A stretch of DNA of 53,456 nucleotides from DATJSN01 sp035504095 (GCA_035504095.1 DATJSN010000055.1:1-53456); one strand, 5' to 3'. Shown: positions 17,058 through 25,668, numbered from the stretch's first letter. The notes: generated by a model from the sequence alone, not told the origin. Numbers and translations: made by a program.

Positions 17058-17079
17058 GCACGCCGGGCTTATCAGACAG
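17058..17079 (+). repeat. GCACGCCGG-TTATCAGACAG repeat, copy 1
   Basis: GCACGCCGG followed two bases on by TTATCAGACAG (17069-17079). The same two blocks recur at 17343-17371 with a longer spacing. It lies 20 bases after the secreted-protein stop codon. Confidence 0.45.
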
Positions 17080-17300
17080 CGCAGAAAATCCATTTCATTG
17101 AATCCGGTTGAATGAATTGCCGATGACAAAAAGGCTATTTGTGCATCAGGCACAGATCCCTGAATTCCGGAAGGTCGGAATAAGCAGGGAAATCAATAGC
17201 AAACATGATCAAAAAGTCGCCCGGTCGAAAGATCATGCCATGAAGACTTGCAGAAATAATTATAAACCCAAGTTTATATGACCGAGGCGACTTTTTTCCT

Positions 17301-17371
17301 GGAGCGCCGGCGCCCCGCACTTCCGCTTGCCGCGGCTGGCGGGCACGCCGGCGCTACCCATTATCAGACAG
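17301..17371. repeat. GC-rich palindromic element with TATCAGACAG copy 2
   Basis: GGAGCGCCGGCG (17301-17312) pairs imperfectly with CGCCGGCGCTACC (17346-17358), which gives a REP-like stem around a GC-rich centre. The right arm overlaps the second copy of GCACGCCGG (from 17343) and is followed by TTATCAGACAG (17361-17371). Confidence 0.5.
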
Positions 17372-17419
17372 AGCCTAACCACGAACATCACGAAAAGACG
17401 CGGGAATATCCGCAGTTAT

Positions 17420-18445
17420 TCACAGAGCGGTTGACGATTTTGTCGTGCCGGAGTTTAGCGGATTAACCGTGGCCGCGGTGAACCAGTCGGAAACGCGAGA
17501 GGGATTGCCGCAATCAGGGCAGCGAACCTGAAGGTTCTGATAATCGGCACCGCAGGATGGGCAGCGCCCACGGTTGGCGAACATGTCAAAACGAGACTGG
17601 CAATGGCCGCACTGCCAGAAATCTCCGGCGGGGGCGGGGCGGCGGCAGGCAGGGCATAAACATTCCGGGTGGCGCGGCATTTTGGCAGAGGCGGCGAGTT
17701 TTCGGGACTGTTGAACTCCCCGCCACGCCTGCATGACCAAAAAGGCGCCCAACATGATCAGATAAATGTTATTAAAACCACTGCCGCCGGATTGGAGTAA
17801 TAAAAATCCAATCAGCGAGATCGAGCCAACCAGACCGAATATGGCTGCGACCCTGAGCGCCGTGGCATCGCCAAGGAAAAACCAGAGGATGGACCAGACG
17901 ATTTTACCGCCGTCGAGCGGATAAATCGGCAGGATATTAAAGATTAAAAGGGCCAGGTTAATGAACACAAGCGCCCTTAAATACATCATGAAATCCGAAG
18001 TAATTGGCGTTTCAAAAAGAAAAAAATTGAGCCGTGGCAAAAAACGGGCCGGGTCGGACATTATCCATGACAGGGGTAAAGCATGAACTTCCGCAGCATA
18101 CAAACCAATGGTGACGGGGATGAGCAGAACATTGACCAACGGTCCGGCGACGATGCTCCAGAGCATGGCACCGGGCCGCCAAGGCGGCTGAACAAAGGCA
18201 ATGCCGCCAAAAGGCCAGAGAACTATCCGTTCGGCCTTTCCTCCGACCGAACGGCAGGCCAAGGCGTGGCCGAATTCATGCATCAACACAATGGCAAACA
18301 AAGAAATAACTTCAACCGCATTCCAAGTCGCGTTCTGGTATTCGCCGGAACGCAACTGCACTTCATAAAGAAAAATAAGAAACCAGCTCCAGTGCAGATA
18401 AACGGTGATGCCGAAGATTTTAAAGAGTTTAAATGCGCCGGGCAT
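17420..18445 (-). CDS. Site-2 protease family (M50) metalloprotease with zinc-ribbon tail
   Basis: 341 residues from ATG 18445, chosen over an upstream in-frame start because AAGGAA lies six bases before it. The zinc site HEFGH (His56, Glu57, His60) is in a hydrophobic span, and the third ligand is Asp178 in NILPIYPLDGGK, the standard M50 arrangement. About six membrane spans are visible. The C-terminal 100 residues are soluble and carry four CxxC pairs (CPAC, CGHC, CPSC, CPDC), which make two zinc ribbons, followed by a Ser/Thr-rich end. There is no CBS or PDZ domain. Site-2 proteases cut transmembrane regulators; the ribbons may bind substrate or nucleic acid (inference). The gene is divergent from lptB. 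Confidence 0.93.
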   Translation of the reverse strand: MPGAFKLFKIFGITVYLHWSWFLIFLYEVQLRSGEYQNATWNAVEVISLFAIVLMHEFGHALACRSVGGKAERIVLWPFGGIAFVQPPWRPGAMLWSIVAGPLVNVLLIPVTIGLYAAEVHALPLSWIMSDPARFLPRLNFFLFETPITSDFMMYLRALVFINLALLIFNILPIYPLDGGKIVWSILWFFLGDATALRVAAIFGLVGSISLIGFLLLQSGGSGFNNIYLIMLGAFLVMQAWRGVQQSRKLAASAKMPRHPECLCPACRRPAPAGDFWQCGHCQSRFDMFANRGRCPSCGADYQNLQVRCPDCGNPSRVSDWFTAATVNPLNSGTTKSSTAL

Positions 18446-18730
18446 AGTGGTTCCTTGGGTTAACCGGGGTGCGGCATACATACCTGGCCGTGTATGAGTA
18501 TTCTAGTAGGGAAAAGAAGATCGTGCATATCAGGACATGGGTTACAGCCATAGGGCACGGTTGAAAGCGGAAGAAGAAGCAAATGTGAATCCGCGCTTGC
18601 CAGTGGGTGAGCAAGCAATGACAATACAAGGCTTGGCGGTTTCCCGGATTTACCGCATGGAATAGAGGTGTTTTTTGGTCCTTTTCCAGCGTAAATATCG
18701 GGCTCTGTCTCTTAATATCTCGGGAGCCTA

Positions 18731-19468
18731 ATGATCCTGCTTAACGCACGGAATCTGATGAAGACTTATGGCGGACGCACGGTGGTCAATCGTGTGACGT
18801 TCGAAGTGGGCCATCGCGAAGTCGTTGGGTTGCTGGGGCGAAACGGCGCCGGCAAAACCACCACCTTTCGCATGGTCATCGGTATGATTCGCCCCGACGA
18901 AGGGGAAGTACTTTTTGACGGTGTGGACATCACGCACATGCCCATGTATCAGCGGGCGCGCAGCGGCATGGGGTATTTATCGCAGGAGCCGTCGGTTTTT
19001 CTCCGGATGAGCGTGGAAGAAAATCTGCTGAGCATCCTGGAATTTCTGCGCTTAAGCCGGCCGCAGCGCCTGCAGAAGGCCGCGGAACTGCTGAGCGAAT
19101 TCGGCCTGATGCACACCCGCCGACAAAAGGCTTATACGCTTTCCGGCGGCGAACGCAGAAAACTGGAAATCGCACGGACGCTAATCACCAACCCTTCGCT
19201 GATTCTGCTGGATGAACCGTTCAGCGGGGTGGACCCGATCGCGGTGGAGGAATTGCAGAAGGAGATCCGCCAGCTTCGCGAGAAAATGGACAAAGCGATT
19301 TTGATTACCGATCATAATGTGCAGCGTACACTGGAAGTGTGCGACCGGGCGCTGATTATTTCGGAAGGCGTCGTGCAGGCGATGGGCACGCCGAAGGAAT
19401 TGATCAACAATCCGCTGGTGCGCAAGACGTACCTGGGCCATACGTTCAAGGGAGATGAGTTTGGATAA
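18731..19468 (+). CDS. lptB: LPS export ABC transporter ATP-binding protein LptB
   Basis: 245 residues, the usual LptB length. Walker A GRNGAGKT (36-43), Q-loop Gln85, signature LSGGE (137-141), Walker B LILLDE (157-162) and H-loop His195. The strings GYLSQEPSVFLRMSVEEN and TDHNV are characteristic of LptB rather than of amino-acid or sugar importers. It powers LptFG in pulling lipopolysaccharide from the inner membrane. The start ATG 18731 has GGGAG four bases upstream. No lptA, lptC or kdsC neighbours are present; the gene stands alone between the site-2 protease and the polysaccharide locus. That still argues for an LPS-bearing outer membrane. Confidence 0.9.
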   Translation: MILLNARNLMKTYGGRTVVNRVTFEVGHREVVGLLGRNGAGKTTTFRMVIGMIRPDEGEVLFDGVDITHMPMYQRARSGMGYLSQEPSVFLRMSVEENLLSILEFLRLSRPQRLQKAAELLSEFGLMHTRRQKAYTLSGGERRKLEIARTLITNPSLILLDEPFSGVDPIAVEELQKEIRQLREKMDKAILITDHNVQRTLEVCDRALIISEGVVQAMGTPKELINNPLVRKTYLGHTFKGDEFG

Positions 19469-19621
19469 GACTGGTCGTTGAACAGAGTTATGGACTCGGT
19501 AAGCCGGATTCGACAATACGGGCGGTGGTTTGTGATGCATCGCCGGCGCCGCGTCAGTGAAGCAAAAAAGAAAAATCTCTAATGTTGCTCTACAAAATGG
19601 CTGCAACAATTCTGATCGAAC

Positions 19622-20425
19622 TCAACATCCATCAGGAGAATTTTTTCCACCGTTCTGGTAACGGGGTTTATAGGCCACAAGACAGATGGTGTAATCCGGC
19701 CAGTGCGTCGCCCAGGCCATAAAGCGGTCAAAAATCGGAGGTAAAACGCGCAAGGGAAGAGTCAATAGCCATCCCAGTGGAAAAGACAGATTACACAAAC
19801 TTCTCATGAGGGTCGTGCCCTTTTGAGAAAAAAAACCACTGCATGAGGAGATTTCCTCGACCATAAAACCGGACTGTTCGCAAAGTTCGTGCAGCATCGC
19901 TTTGGTGTAGCCGCGCCGCACGTGCCAGCCGTCTTCGGTTTTACTGAACGGACCGTAGTCCTTTGCCGTAATTGCACGATAAAAATAACTCGGTGTGCTC
20001 AGCAACAACATGCCTCCGGGGCGTAGACAGGCGTACATGTCGCGCATCAGTTTTCGGTCATCCTGAATGTGTTCGATATTCTCAAAACAGATAGCCACAT
20101 TAAAACGCCCGATGAATTCCGTCTTTTCGTGAAGAAAACGCACATCGACAATGGGGAAATCGGCCTGAGCCTTACACAGTTTGGCGCGAAGCGCGGCAAT
20201 GTCCTGATTGCGTTTGTCCCAGGAAAGCCCGATCGACATGTATCCGCGCAGGGCCGCGACAATGGTAAATGCGCCGCTGCCGCATCCAATGTCGATAAGC
20301 GATTCTTCATTTCGGGTTTTCGGCAAACGCTTTTTAAGCCAGCGCCAACGGTCATAAACTAAAAAATCGCCGTGCAAAAACGTCGCCCGATATCCCAACA
20401 ACCGGACGAAAATCGAATTGTTCAT
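19622..20425 (-). CDS. Class I SAM-dependent methyltransferase
   Basis: 267 residues. Motif I is IDIGCGSGAFT (about residues 42-52), with a post-I acidic/hydrophobic strand and a later FENIEHIQDD plus LRPGGMLLLSTPS (motifs II/III of the type-11/UbiE-like family). The C-terminal 60 residues hold a hydrophobic, Pro-rich segment that may touch the membrane. ATG 20425 has GGAGA six bases upstream. It is convergent with lptB and marks the edge of the polysaccharide locus. Substrate probably a sugar or lipid of the surface glycan (inference). Confidence 0.85.
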   Translation of the reverse strand: MNNSIFVRLLGYRATFLHGDFLVYDRWRWLKKRLPKTRNEESLIDIGCGSGAFTIVAALRGYMSIGLSWDKRNQDIAALRAKLCKAQADFPIVDVRFLHEKTEFIGRFNVAICFENIEHIQDDRKLMRDMYACLRPGGMLLLSTPSYFYRAITAKDYGPFSKTEDGWHVRRGYTKAMLHELCEQSGFMVEEISSCSGFFSQKGTTLMRSLCNLSFPLGWLLTLPLRVLPPIFDRFMAWATHWPDYTICLVAYKPRYQNGGKNSPDGC

Positions 20426-20947
20426 GAAGAATCTCCAAGAGACTCGGCATTATTTGGTATTTCCAAATTAGCGTCAACAGCGCAACGGCGACCGTGAATC
20501 TCTTATTCAATAAAGGCTGAAAATCCAGCAGAAAGACGATTATGGCTTGAAACAGGACAGCATCAGTCCTCGTAAAATCTGCGATTTCAGACGGAGCTGT
20601 GGCCAGTGTGGAATGGTCTGCATTGGTACAGACAAGTGGATTTAAAGCTGTTGGTTGGTTGATTGATTATCAACCGTCCAACGTTATCGGAGGAATAATT
20701 CGTCATATCGCCTAATTTTTGTTACCTTATTTTATCAGCCCAGGCAAGTTGTACTTTCCAAAAGTAAAGTAATCCCCATGCTTTGTCGGTTCGGGAACAA
20801 CCGTTATACTTGGCATTTAAGTTACACGGAAGGAACGATTTTTTTGTTTTTCGCCCGCGGGCAGAACCGTAATATATGATACGGATTCTTCATAGACCAC
20901 TGGAAAATTAGGGCGGTATTGCTCACCATCGCGGGTGGAATCGGCGA
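20426..20947. other. Intergenic region between methyltransferase and first polymerase gene
   Basis: No gene seen in 522 bases between divergent genes. Visible elements are a short hairpin around 20658-20676 (GGTTGAT / ATCAACC), a candidate promoter at 20783-20810, and a long 5' untranslated stretch of about 130 bases before the polymerase start. The 60-codon minus-strand frame at 20817-20999 overlaps the polymerase start and is not supported. Confidence 0.55.
20783..20810 (+). promoter_or_regulatory. Candidate sigma70-type promoter with palindromic spacer
   Basis: TTGTCG (20783-20788), a 16-base spacer, then TATACT (20805-20810). The spacer contains the palindrome CGGTTCGGGAACAACCG (20787-20803; inner GTTCGGGAAC), which could be an operator. 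It would drive the two tandem polymerase genes. Seen by eye only. Confidence 0.33.
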
Positions 20948-22270
20948 ATGAATTTAAGTCAGGCATGTAGTTTTGCGACTCTGGTGAGTCTGGCGCCAAT
21001 TATATTGTATATTTTCGGATTCATTAAGGATCCGTTTAACCCGCTTTTAGTCATCGCAGGCATCGCCTTCGGGGACTGCGTATTGAAACCACTGACAAAT
21101 CCCGCTCCCGCACTTGCTTATGTGCCCGAATATGCGCTGATTCAAATTGAAGAACTGGTTGCAGTTTCACTGCTGGCATTATACGCGGGCTGGCTCGCCT
21201 GGCGGCTGAGAAACCACCAACCCAGGATACCGGTCCTGGATGCTTCGCAAGCCTTGGCGCTTTATCGCCGTCAATATTTTGCCCACCATTTTTTGATCAT
21301 CGGCTGGATCCTGACGGTGATTGCGGTGCCGACCTGGTTTCTTCTTGGTCCAAGATCTACTACGGCCACCGGCTACCTGACCTGGATGGCAGACCTGCGT
21401 TTTCCGGGCGCTATCCTGGTGATTCAATCGGCAGTTCTGAATCGCCGGTATCTGGCTCCTTGTGTCATTTGCGTCATCCTGGCGAGCGTGCCAAATATTG
21501 TGTTTTTCTTCACCTACGGCGGACGGGCGGACACGGCGCAGCTTGTGGTTTTAATTTGTGTCGCCTATCTGATGTGGCAAAAACGCCCCTGGAAAGGCTA
21601 TATCCTTATCTTCGGCATCTTATTCGCGATTGTGCTGGGAACTATTGCCGACAGCCGCGCACTGCCGAATAGCGATACGATCACCGGCCGCATTGATGCG
21701 CTCTATACGGTGGGAAAGAATTTTGTCACCAACAGAAAAATTGAATACGACTCCGGTGCTGAATTTGTCGTCGGCGCTGATCAGATTGCAGTGCTCGATA
21801 AACGTCATAACTGGGACGACGGAAAATTCCTATGGAACATGGGCGTGCTGCTTTTACCCAAGGAATATTACCCAAACAAAGATAATTATTACAGCCAATG
21901 GTATACCACCAACTATCTGCAGATCATCAACGATAATCTGGATGTGCCCCAGCTCGTTGGAGCGGCGCCAACGGGATTCGCCAACGTCCTGGTGGAATTT
22001 GGCTGGCTTTTTCCCTTGGTTTGGTTCGCATTGGGCTACTGGCTCAGGTCTTTATATAGCAAGTCCGTTTATAGCGCCCGATTGGACCTACAGGGGTGCT
22101 TTGTCATTTTAATTATTGCTTTGCTTTTTCTGATCGCACAGGACATTTACGCGTACTTGCGCGAAATTATTTTTAATCTGATCCCTATTTATTTTGTATA
22201 TAAGCTGTGCCGTGTACCATCAAAGCAAACGCAACCGACTGCGGCTATAGGAATTCCCGCGCACCGTTAA
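20948..22270 (+). CDS. Wzy-like O-antigen / oligosaccharide polymerase, copy 1
   Basis: 440 residues with about ten to eleven hydrophobic spans and one large extracytoplasmic loop (about 260-340) containing KEYYPNKDNYYSQWYTTNYL and GAAPTGFANVLVEFGW. This matches the oligosaccharide-repeat-unit polymerase (Wzy/O-antigen polymerase) layout, in which the loop near the C-terminus carries the active arginines. It should link lipid-carried repeat units at the periplasmic face of the inner membrane. It is a tandem paralogue of the following gene, with conserved residues along its whole length. ATG 20948 is supported by the identical MNLS start of the paralogue, which shares the 15 bases around the start. 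The family is known for weak sequence conservation, so the call rests on topology plus context. Confidence 0.8.
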   Translation: MNLSQACSFATLVSLAPIILYIFGFIKDPFNPLLVIAGIAFGDCVLKPLTNPAPALAYVPEYALIQIEELVAVSLLALYAGWLAWRLRNHQPRIPVLDASQALALYRRQYFAHHFLIIGWILTVIAVPTWFLLGPRSTTATGYLTWMADLRFPGAILVIQSAVLNRRYLAPCVICVILASVPNIVFFFTYGGRADTAQLVVLICVAYLMWQKRPWKGYILIFGILFAIVLGTIADSRALPNSDTITGRIDALYTVGKNFVTNRKIEYDSGAEFVVGADQIAVLDKRHNWDDGKFLWNMGVLLLPKEYYPNKDNYYSQWYTTNYLQIINDNLDVPQLVGAAPTGFANVLVEFGWLFPLVWFALGYWLRSLYSKSVYSARLDLQGCFVILIIALLFLIAQDIYAYLREIIFNLIPIYFVYKLCRVPSKQTQPTAAIGIPAHR

Positions 22271-22301
22271 CAGAGCCCGGAATTATGTTCCGGACCACGC
22301 C

Positions 22302-22325
22302 GGAGGAGACAAAGTGAGCGAATGA
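22302..22325 (+). promoter_or_regulatory. Shine-Dalgarno with three-codon minicistron overlapping polymerase start
   Basis: GGAGGAG (22302-22308) is five bases from GTG 22314, which opens GTG-AGC-GAA-TGA. The TGA overlaps the ATG 22322 of the second polymerase as ATGA. The same Shine-Dalgarno is 13 bases from ATG 22322, longer than usual. Translation of the polymerase may therefore be coupled to this mini-frame. Confidence 0.35.
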
Positions 22326-23662
22326 ATTTAAGCGAAGCAACAACCATGGCGGCGATCATTTGTCTGGCGCCACTCGTGTTATATTTGATCGGCCTGATCA
22401 GAGATCCGTTTAATCCCCTGCTGATCATTTCGGGTGTGACTTTCGGCACGTGCGTATGGACACTATCGCATAATCCCGGTCCTGCGCTTGAATATGCTCC
22501 AGATTACGCTCTGATCGAGTATGAAAATATCGTATCCATTTCTCTTTTATTTCTCTATGCGGGGTGGCTTGCCTGGCGATTTAGAAACTCGCTGCCCAAG
22601 CAGCCATTGATGACCGGCGCACAGGCCGAAGCGCTCTACCGCTCGCAATATTCAGTCCCGCACCTGTTTTTAGCCGGCTGGCTTCTCACGGCTATTGCCG
22701 TACCGATCTGGTTTCTGGTGGGCGATCGTTCGCATATTTCCGGCTATGTGACCTGGTTGACCAACCTGCGTTTTCCCGGAGCGGTACTGGCGATTCAATC
22801 GGCGATTCTGGATCGCCGGCTGCTGAGATCAGCCATTTTATGCGTCATCGTCGCCGCCATCCCGAGCTTATTGTTTTTCATCAGTTATGGCGGGCGCGCC
22901 GATACGGCGTCTCTATTGGTGTTGGTATGCGTTGCCTACCTGCTTTGGCAAAAAAGACCACCTAAACTATACGTGGTGCTCTTCGGTGCCCTGTTCGCCA
23001 TCATACTTGGAACGCTGGCGGAAACCCGCTCTATGCCCAACAGCCGCAGTTTGATGGGGCGCGTAACCAATATTTATAGGGCGGGAGAAAATCTTGTGAC
23101 AGGAAAAAGTAACGATTACGGCGCGGGATATGAATTTATCGTTGGCGCCGACACGGTTGCCGTGGTTGATAAACTTCATAACTTTGATGATGGAGCGTTC
23201 CTCTGGAATATAGGCGTATTGCTTCTTCCAAAGGAGTATTTTCCATATAAGGACGATTATTATACTGATTGGTACACCACTAATTATCTGCAGATCATCC
23301 GTGACAATCTGGCTGTGAACACGCCTGTCGGGGCAGCGCCGACGGGATTCGCCAATGTTTACGTTGAATTCGGATGGCTGTTTCCACTTGTCTGGTTTTT
23401 ACTAGGTTACTGGATGCGATCACTGCACACCGGCGCGGTATATAGAGCCCGGCTGGACCTGCAAGGATGTTTGGTCATTTTTATCATCGTCTTACTGTTT
23501 TTAATCGCGCAGGATCTTTATGCCAGTATACGTGAAGTCGTTTTTAACCTGTTTCCTCTATATCTGATTTATCAAATTTTCCGTTATAGAAAACCAAAAG
23601 CCCAACTCGAAGCAGAAAGGTATGGCTACGCCGAGAAAATAGAGAATAATTACAGCCCATAG
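22322..23662 (+). CDS. Wzy-like O-antigen / oligosaccharide polymerase, copy 2
   Basis: 446 residues, about ten to eleven membrane spans. It aligns with copy 1 from the first residue (MNLS, then LAP, RDPFNPLL) to the last spans, with the loop KEYFPYKDDYYTDWYTTNYLQII and GAAPTGFANVYVEFGW strongly shared. The GGRADTASLLVLVCVAYLLWQKRP strand is also nearly the same in both. The two genes are 51 bases apart and probably co-transcribed. Divergence is well beyond a recent duplication, so the two polymerases likely differ in repeat unit or linkage (inference). The 3' end runs directly into a GGCCATAG motif and a double-hairpin repeat. Confidence 0.8.
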   Translation: MNLSEATTMAAIICLAPLVLYLIGLIRDPFNPLLIISGVTFGTCVWTLSHNPGPALEYAPDYALIEYENIVSISLLFLYAGWLAWRFRNSLPKQPLMTGAQAEALYRSQYSVPHLFLAGWLLTAIAVPIWFLVGDRSHISGYVTWLTNLRFPGAVLAIQSAILDRRLLRSAILCVIVAAIPSLLFFISYGGRADTASLLVLVCVAYLLWQKRPPKLYVVLFGALFAIILGTLAETRSMPNSRSLMGRVTNIYRAGENLVTGKSNDYGAGYEFIVGADTVAVVDKLHNFDDGAFLWNIGVLLLPKEYFPYKDDYYTDWYTTNYLQIIRDNLAVNTPVGAAPTGFANVYVEFGWLFPLVWFLLGYWMRSLHTGAVYRARLDLQGCLVIFIIVLLFLIAQDLYASIREVVFNLFPLYLIYQIFRYRKPKAQLEAERYGYAEKIENNYSP

Positions 23663-23670
23663 GCCATAGT

Positions 23671-23726
23671 GTAGAACAGGCTCTCCAGCCTGTTCTCCGA
23701 TTGAGCAGCCTGAAAGGCTGCTCTAC
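23671..23726. repeat. Double-hairpin REP-like element
   Basis: Two adjacent perfect hairpins: AGAACAGGCT / AGCCTGTTCT (23673-23682 and 23687-23696, four-base loop) and GAGCAGCCT / AGGCTGCTC (23703-23711 and 23715-23723, three-base loop). The outer ends GTAGA and TCTAC also pair, so the whole element is itself an inverted repeat. It begins nine bases after the second polymerase stop codon and may end transcription or protect the mRNA. Confidence 0.75.
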
Positions 23727-23738
23727 ATTTACCACACA

Positions 23739-24527
23739 ATGCCGCGCGTCATCGAAATGAAGCAGGGCTTAGAGGCTCATAGACAGGTTCTAACAATGAT
23801 GGCTCAATTAAGCGTGGTCGTACCGACCTATCACGAGGTGTTGAACCTACCGCTGTTAGCCGATGAATTGCGCAAAACGCTGGGCGCATCCAATATCCGA
23901 TATGAACTTATTTTGGTGGACGACAACTCCCGCGACGGCACTGAGGAACTATGCACCAAGCTGCTAAAAGAAGGCCATCCAATCCGGTTAATTGTCCGCA
24001 AAACGGAGCGCGGGCTTGCTTCGGCGGTGATACGCGGCCTGAATGAGGCCAACGGCGAGGTATTGACGGTGATGGACGCGGATTTGAGCCATCCGGCTGC
24101 AGCACTTCCCAAAATGCTCCGTCTGTTGGAAGAATCGAACACAGAGCTAATCATCGGAAGCCGATACATTAAGGGCGGATCTACTGACGTAGAATGGAGT
24201 TTGTTTCGCAGGCTTAACAGCAAGGTCGCAACCTTGCTGGCGTGGCCGCTGTGCGCCGGGGTCACTGATCCAATGGCCGGCTTTTTCATGCTGCACCGTG
24301 CAACGTTACAGCGCGCGGCGAAGTTGAACCCAATAGGATATAAAATCCTTCTGGAAATAATCTGTAAGGCACGAATCAGCCATATCTCCGAGGTTCCCAT
24401 CCACTTTCGGGATCGCAAACTCGGCCAGAGCAAGCTCGATCTGAGGGAGCAATTCAGCTATTTACGACACTTGTATCGGCTCTACATGTTCAAATTATTT
24501 TCCAGACGAAAAATACATAATGATTAA
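23739..24527 (+). CDS. GT2 glycosyltransferase, polyprenol-phosphate mannosyltransferase (Dpm1) type
   Basis: 262 residues from ATG 23739; ATG 23796, just before LSVVVPTYHE, is an equally good start since nothing before it belongs to the domain. GT-A fold with ELILVDDNSRDGT (nucleotide binding), VMDADLSHP (metal-binding DxD type) and GSRYIKGG, all hallmarks of polyprenol-phosphate-mannose/glucose synthases. It has no C-terminal membrane anchor, so it is the soluble Dpm1-like form. It would charge polyprenol phosphate with a sugar for membrane glycosyltransferases such as the GT39-like protein at 26800-28122 (inference). It follows the tandem polymerases but is separated from them by the double-hairpin element. 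Confidence 0.88.
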   Translation: MPRVIEMKQGLEAHRQVLTMMAQLSVVVPTYHEVLNLPLLADELRKTLGASNIRYELILVDDNSRDGTEELCTKLLKEGHPIRLIVRKTERGLASAVIRGLNEANGEVLTVMDADLSHPAAALPKMLRLLEESNTELIIGSRYIKGGSTDVEWSLFRRLNSKVATLLAWPLCAGVTDPMAGFFMLHRATLQRAAKLNPIGYKILLEIICKARISHISEVPIHFRDRKLGQSKLDLREQFSYLRHLYRLYMFKLFSRRKIHND

Positions 24528-24681
24528 CTATTTAATATGAGAAGCAGCTTTTTTGTTACAACCACCGCCGTCGCAACAAGAATAGATCTATCCAATGGAT
24601 TCTTAATACACCGAGAATTCCCAGACACTTTAGAATATTTGACGATTAGCTGCGACTGAAGGGATTTAATTGATGCAGTAG

Positions 24682-25668
24682 TCAGACCGCGAATGCGTTC
24701 TTTTGTCGCAATTCTGCGGCAACCTCCTCGACATTTCGTGAATGAACGGCCCGGTCTGCCGCGGCAGCATTGGCGCGAATATGTTCCGGGCTATACATCC
24801 CGCAGATGACGGTCCCCAGACGATTGGATATGATCGAATAACGTAAAAAAAATTCGTTGACTCCTGGAAAAGAAAGCAAATCCAGATCCAACATGGCCGA
24901 CCATCGCCGGGCGGACTGCGGGTCGGCGGCGAAAAATGTAGACAGTGACTTGCGCAAGGATCCTCTGCCAAAAGGTGAGTGCGTGTTGACGGCAACGCCA
25001 CGGGGGTTTTCGAATCGATGGATAGAATCATCAGCGAGATTGCTCGCGAATTGAGCGATCCGCACAGCGGGCCGGGCGCGCAGAATGGCGGTGACTTGAT
25101 TTATACCGGATGCAACACCGTAATAGCGCACCTTTCCACTTGCGACACATTGATTGATGAAATCAAACAGCTCATCACTATTGGCAAGATCCGCAGCGCA
25201 TTCATGCAGGAACCAAATGTCCAAGTGATCCGTCTGAAGATCACGGAGGCTTTGTTCCAAACTTTGGCGAGCGATTTGAAGGCTAAACTGATGATGTGAA
25301 ACCAAATTGCCAACCTGTTGCCTCAGATTTTGGTGAACTGCAGGGGCGAGTCGGCGAATGGCCTTTACCGCCGGCCTGATTATCGGGCGTAATCGATCAA
25401 TTAATGCGTTTCGTTTCGGTGGTAGAATGCCAAATTTGCTGGCCAAACAGATTTTATCGCGCTTACCTCTAAGAAATTTTCCCAGAAAAGATTCCGCCGC
25501 CCCAAAGCCATAGGAGCGGGCTATATCGAAATAGTTGATCCCCTCGTCGAAAGCTATTTCCATCGCCCGTCGTGACTTGCCCGCTCCTACGGCACCCAAA
25601 ACGCTAGCGCATCCAAAACCGATGATAGAGGCCCTTAGGTCTGTACCAGACAAATTCCGATATTGCAT
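24682..25668 (-). CDS. Aldo/keto reductase, copy 1
   Basis: 328 residues. The catalytic tetrad of the aldo/keto reductase superfamily is present: Asp48 and Tyr53 (FDIARSY), Lys78 (ASKFG) and the His of DIWFLHE near residue 152. A CGMYSPEHIRANAAA end matches the NADPH-binding tail. It resembles the AKR11/12-type bacterial reductases used in sugar metabolism. A paralogue of the same subgroup lies at 37295-38296. ATG 25668 begins directly with the typical MQYRNLSGTDL strand. It is first in a minus-strand block read towards 24682, with the PhyH gene immediately upstream (17 bases), so the two are probably one transcript. It may reduce a keto-sugar intermediate (inference). Confidence 0.9.
   Translation of the reverse strand: MQYRNLSGTDLRASIIGFGCASVLGAVGAGKSRRAMEIAFDEGINYFDIARSYGFGAAESFLGKFLRGKRDKICLASKFGILPPKRNALIDRLRPIIRPAVKAIRRLAPAVHQNLRQQVGNLVSHHQFSLQIARQSLEQSLRDLQTDHLDIWFLHECAADLANSDELFDFINQCVASGKVRYYGVASGINQVTAILRARPAVRIAQFASNLADDSIHRFENPRGVAVNTHSPFGRGSLRKSLSTFFAADPQSARRWSAMLDLDLLSFPGVNEFFLRYSIISNRLGTVICGMYSPEHIRANAAAADRAVHSRNVEEVAAELRQKNAFAV

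Larger units (their letters stand above)
17038..17419. other. Repeat-bearing intergenic region
   Basis: No gene seen between the secreted protein and the convergent site-2 protease. It holds the paired GCACGCCGG...TATCAGACAG repeats and a GC-rich palindromic element, described separately. The 62-codon open frame that crosses 17278-17466 has no homology I recognise and overlaps the repeats, so I leave it out. Confidence 0.6.

Noticed and set aside
17278..17466. 62-codon plus-strand frame in the repeat region
   Set aside because: It runs through the GC-rich repeats and into the end of the site-2 protease gene; no start signal, no homology.
23671..23726. CRISPR-like repeat
   Set aside because: Only two different hairpins, no regular spacers; REP-like element is the better reading.
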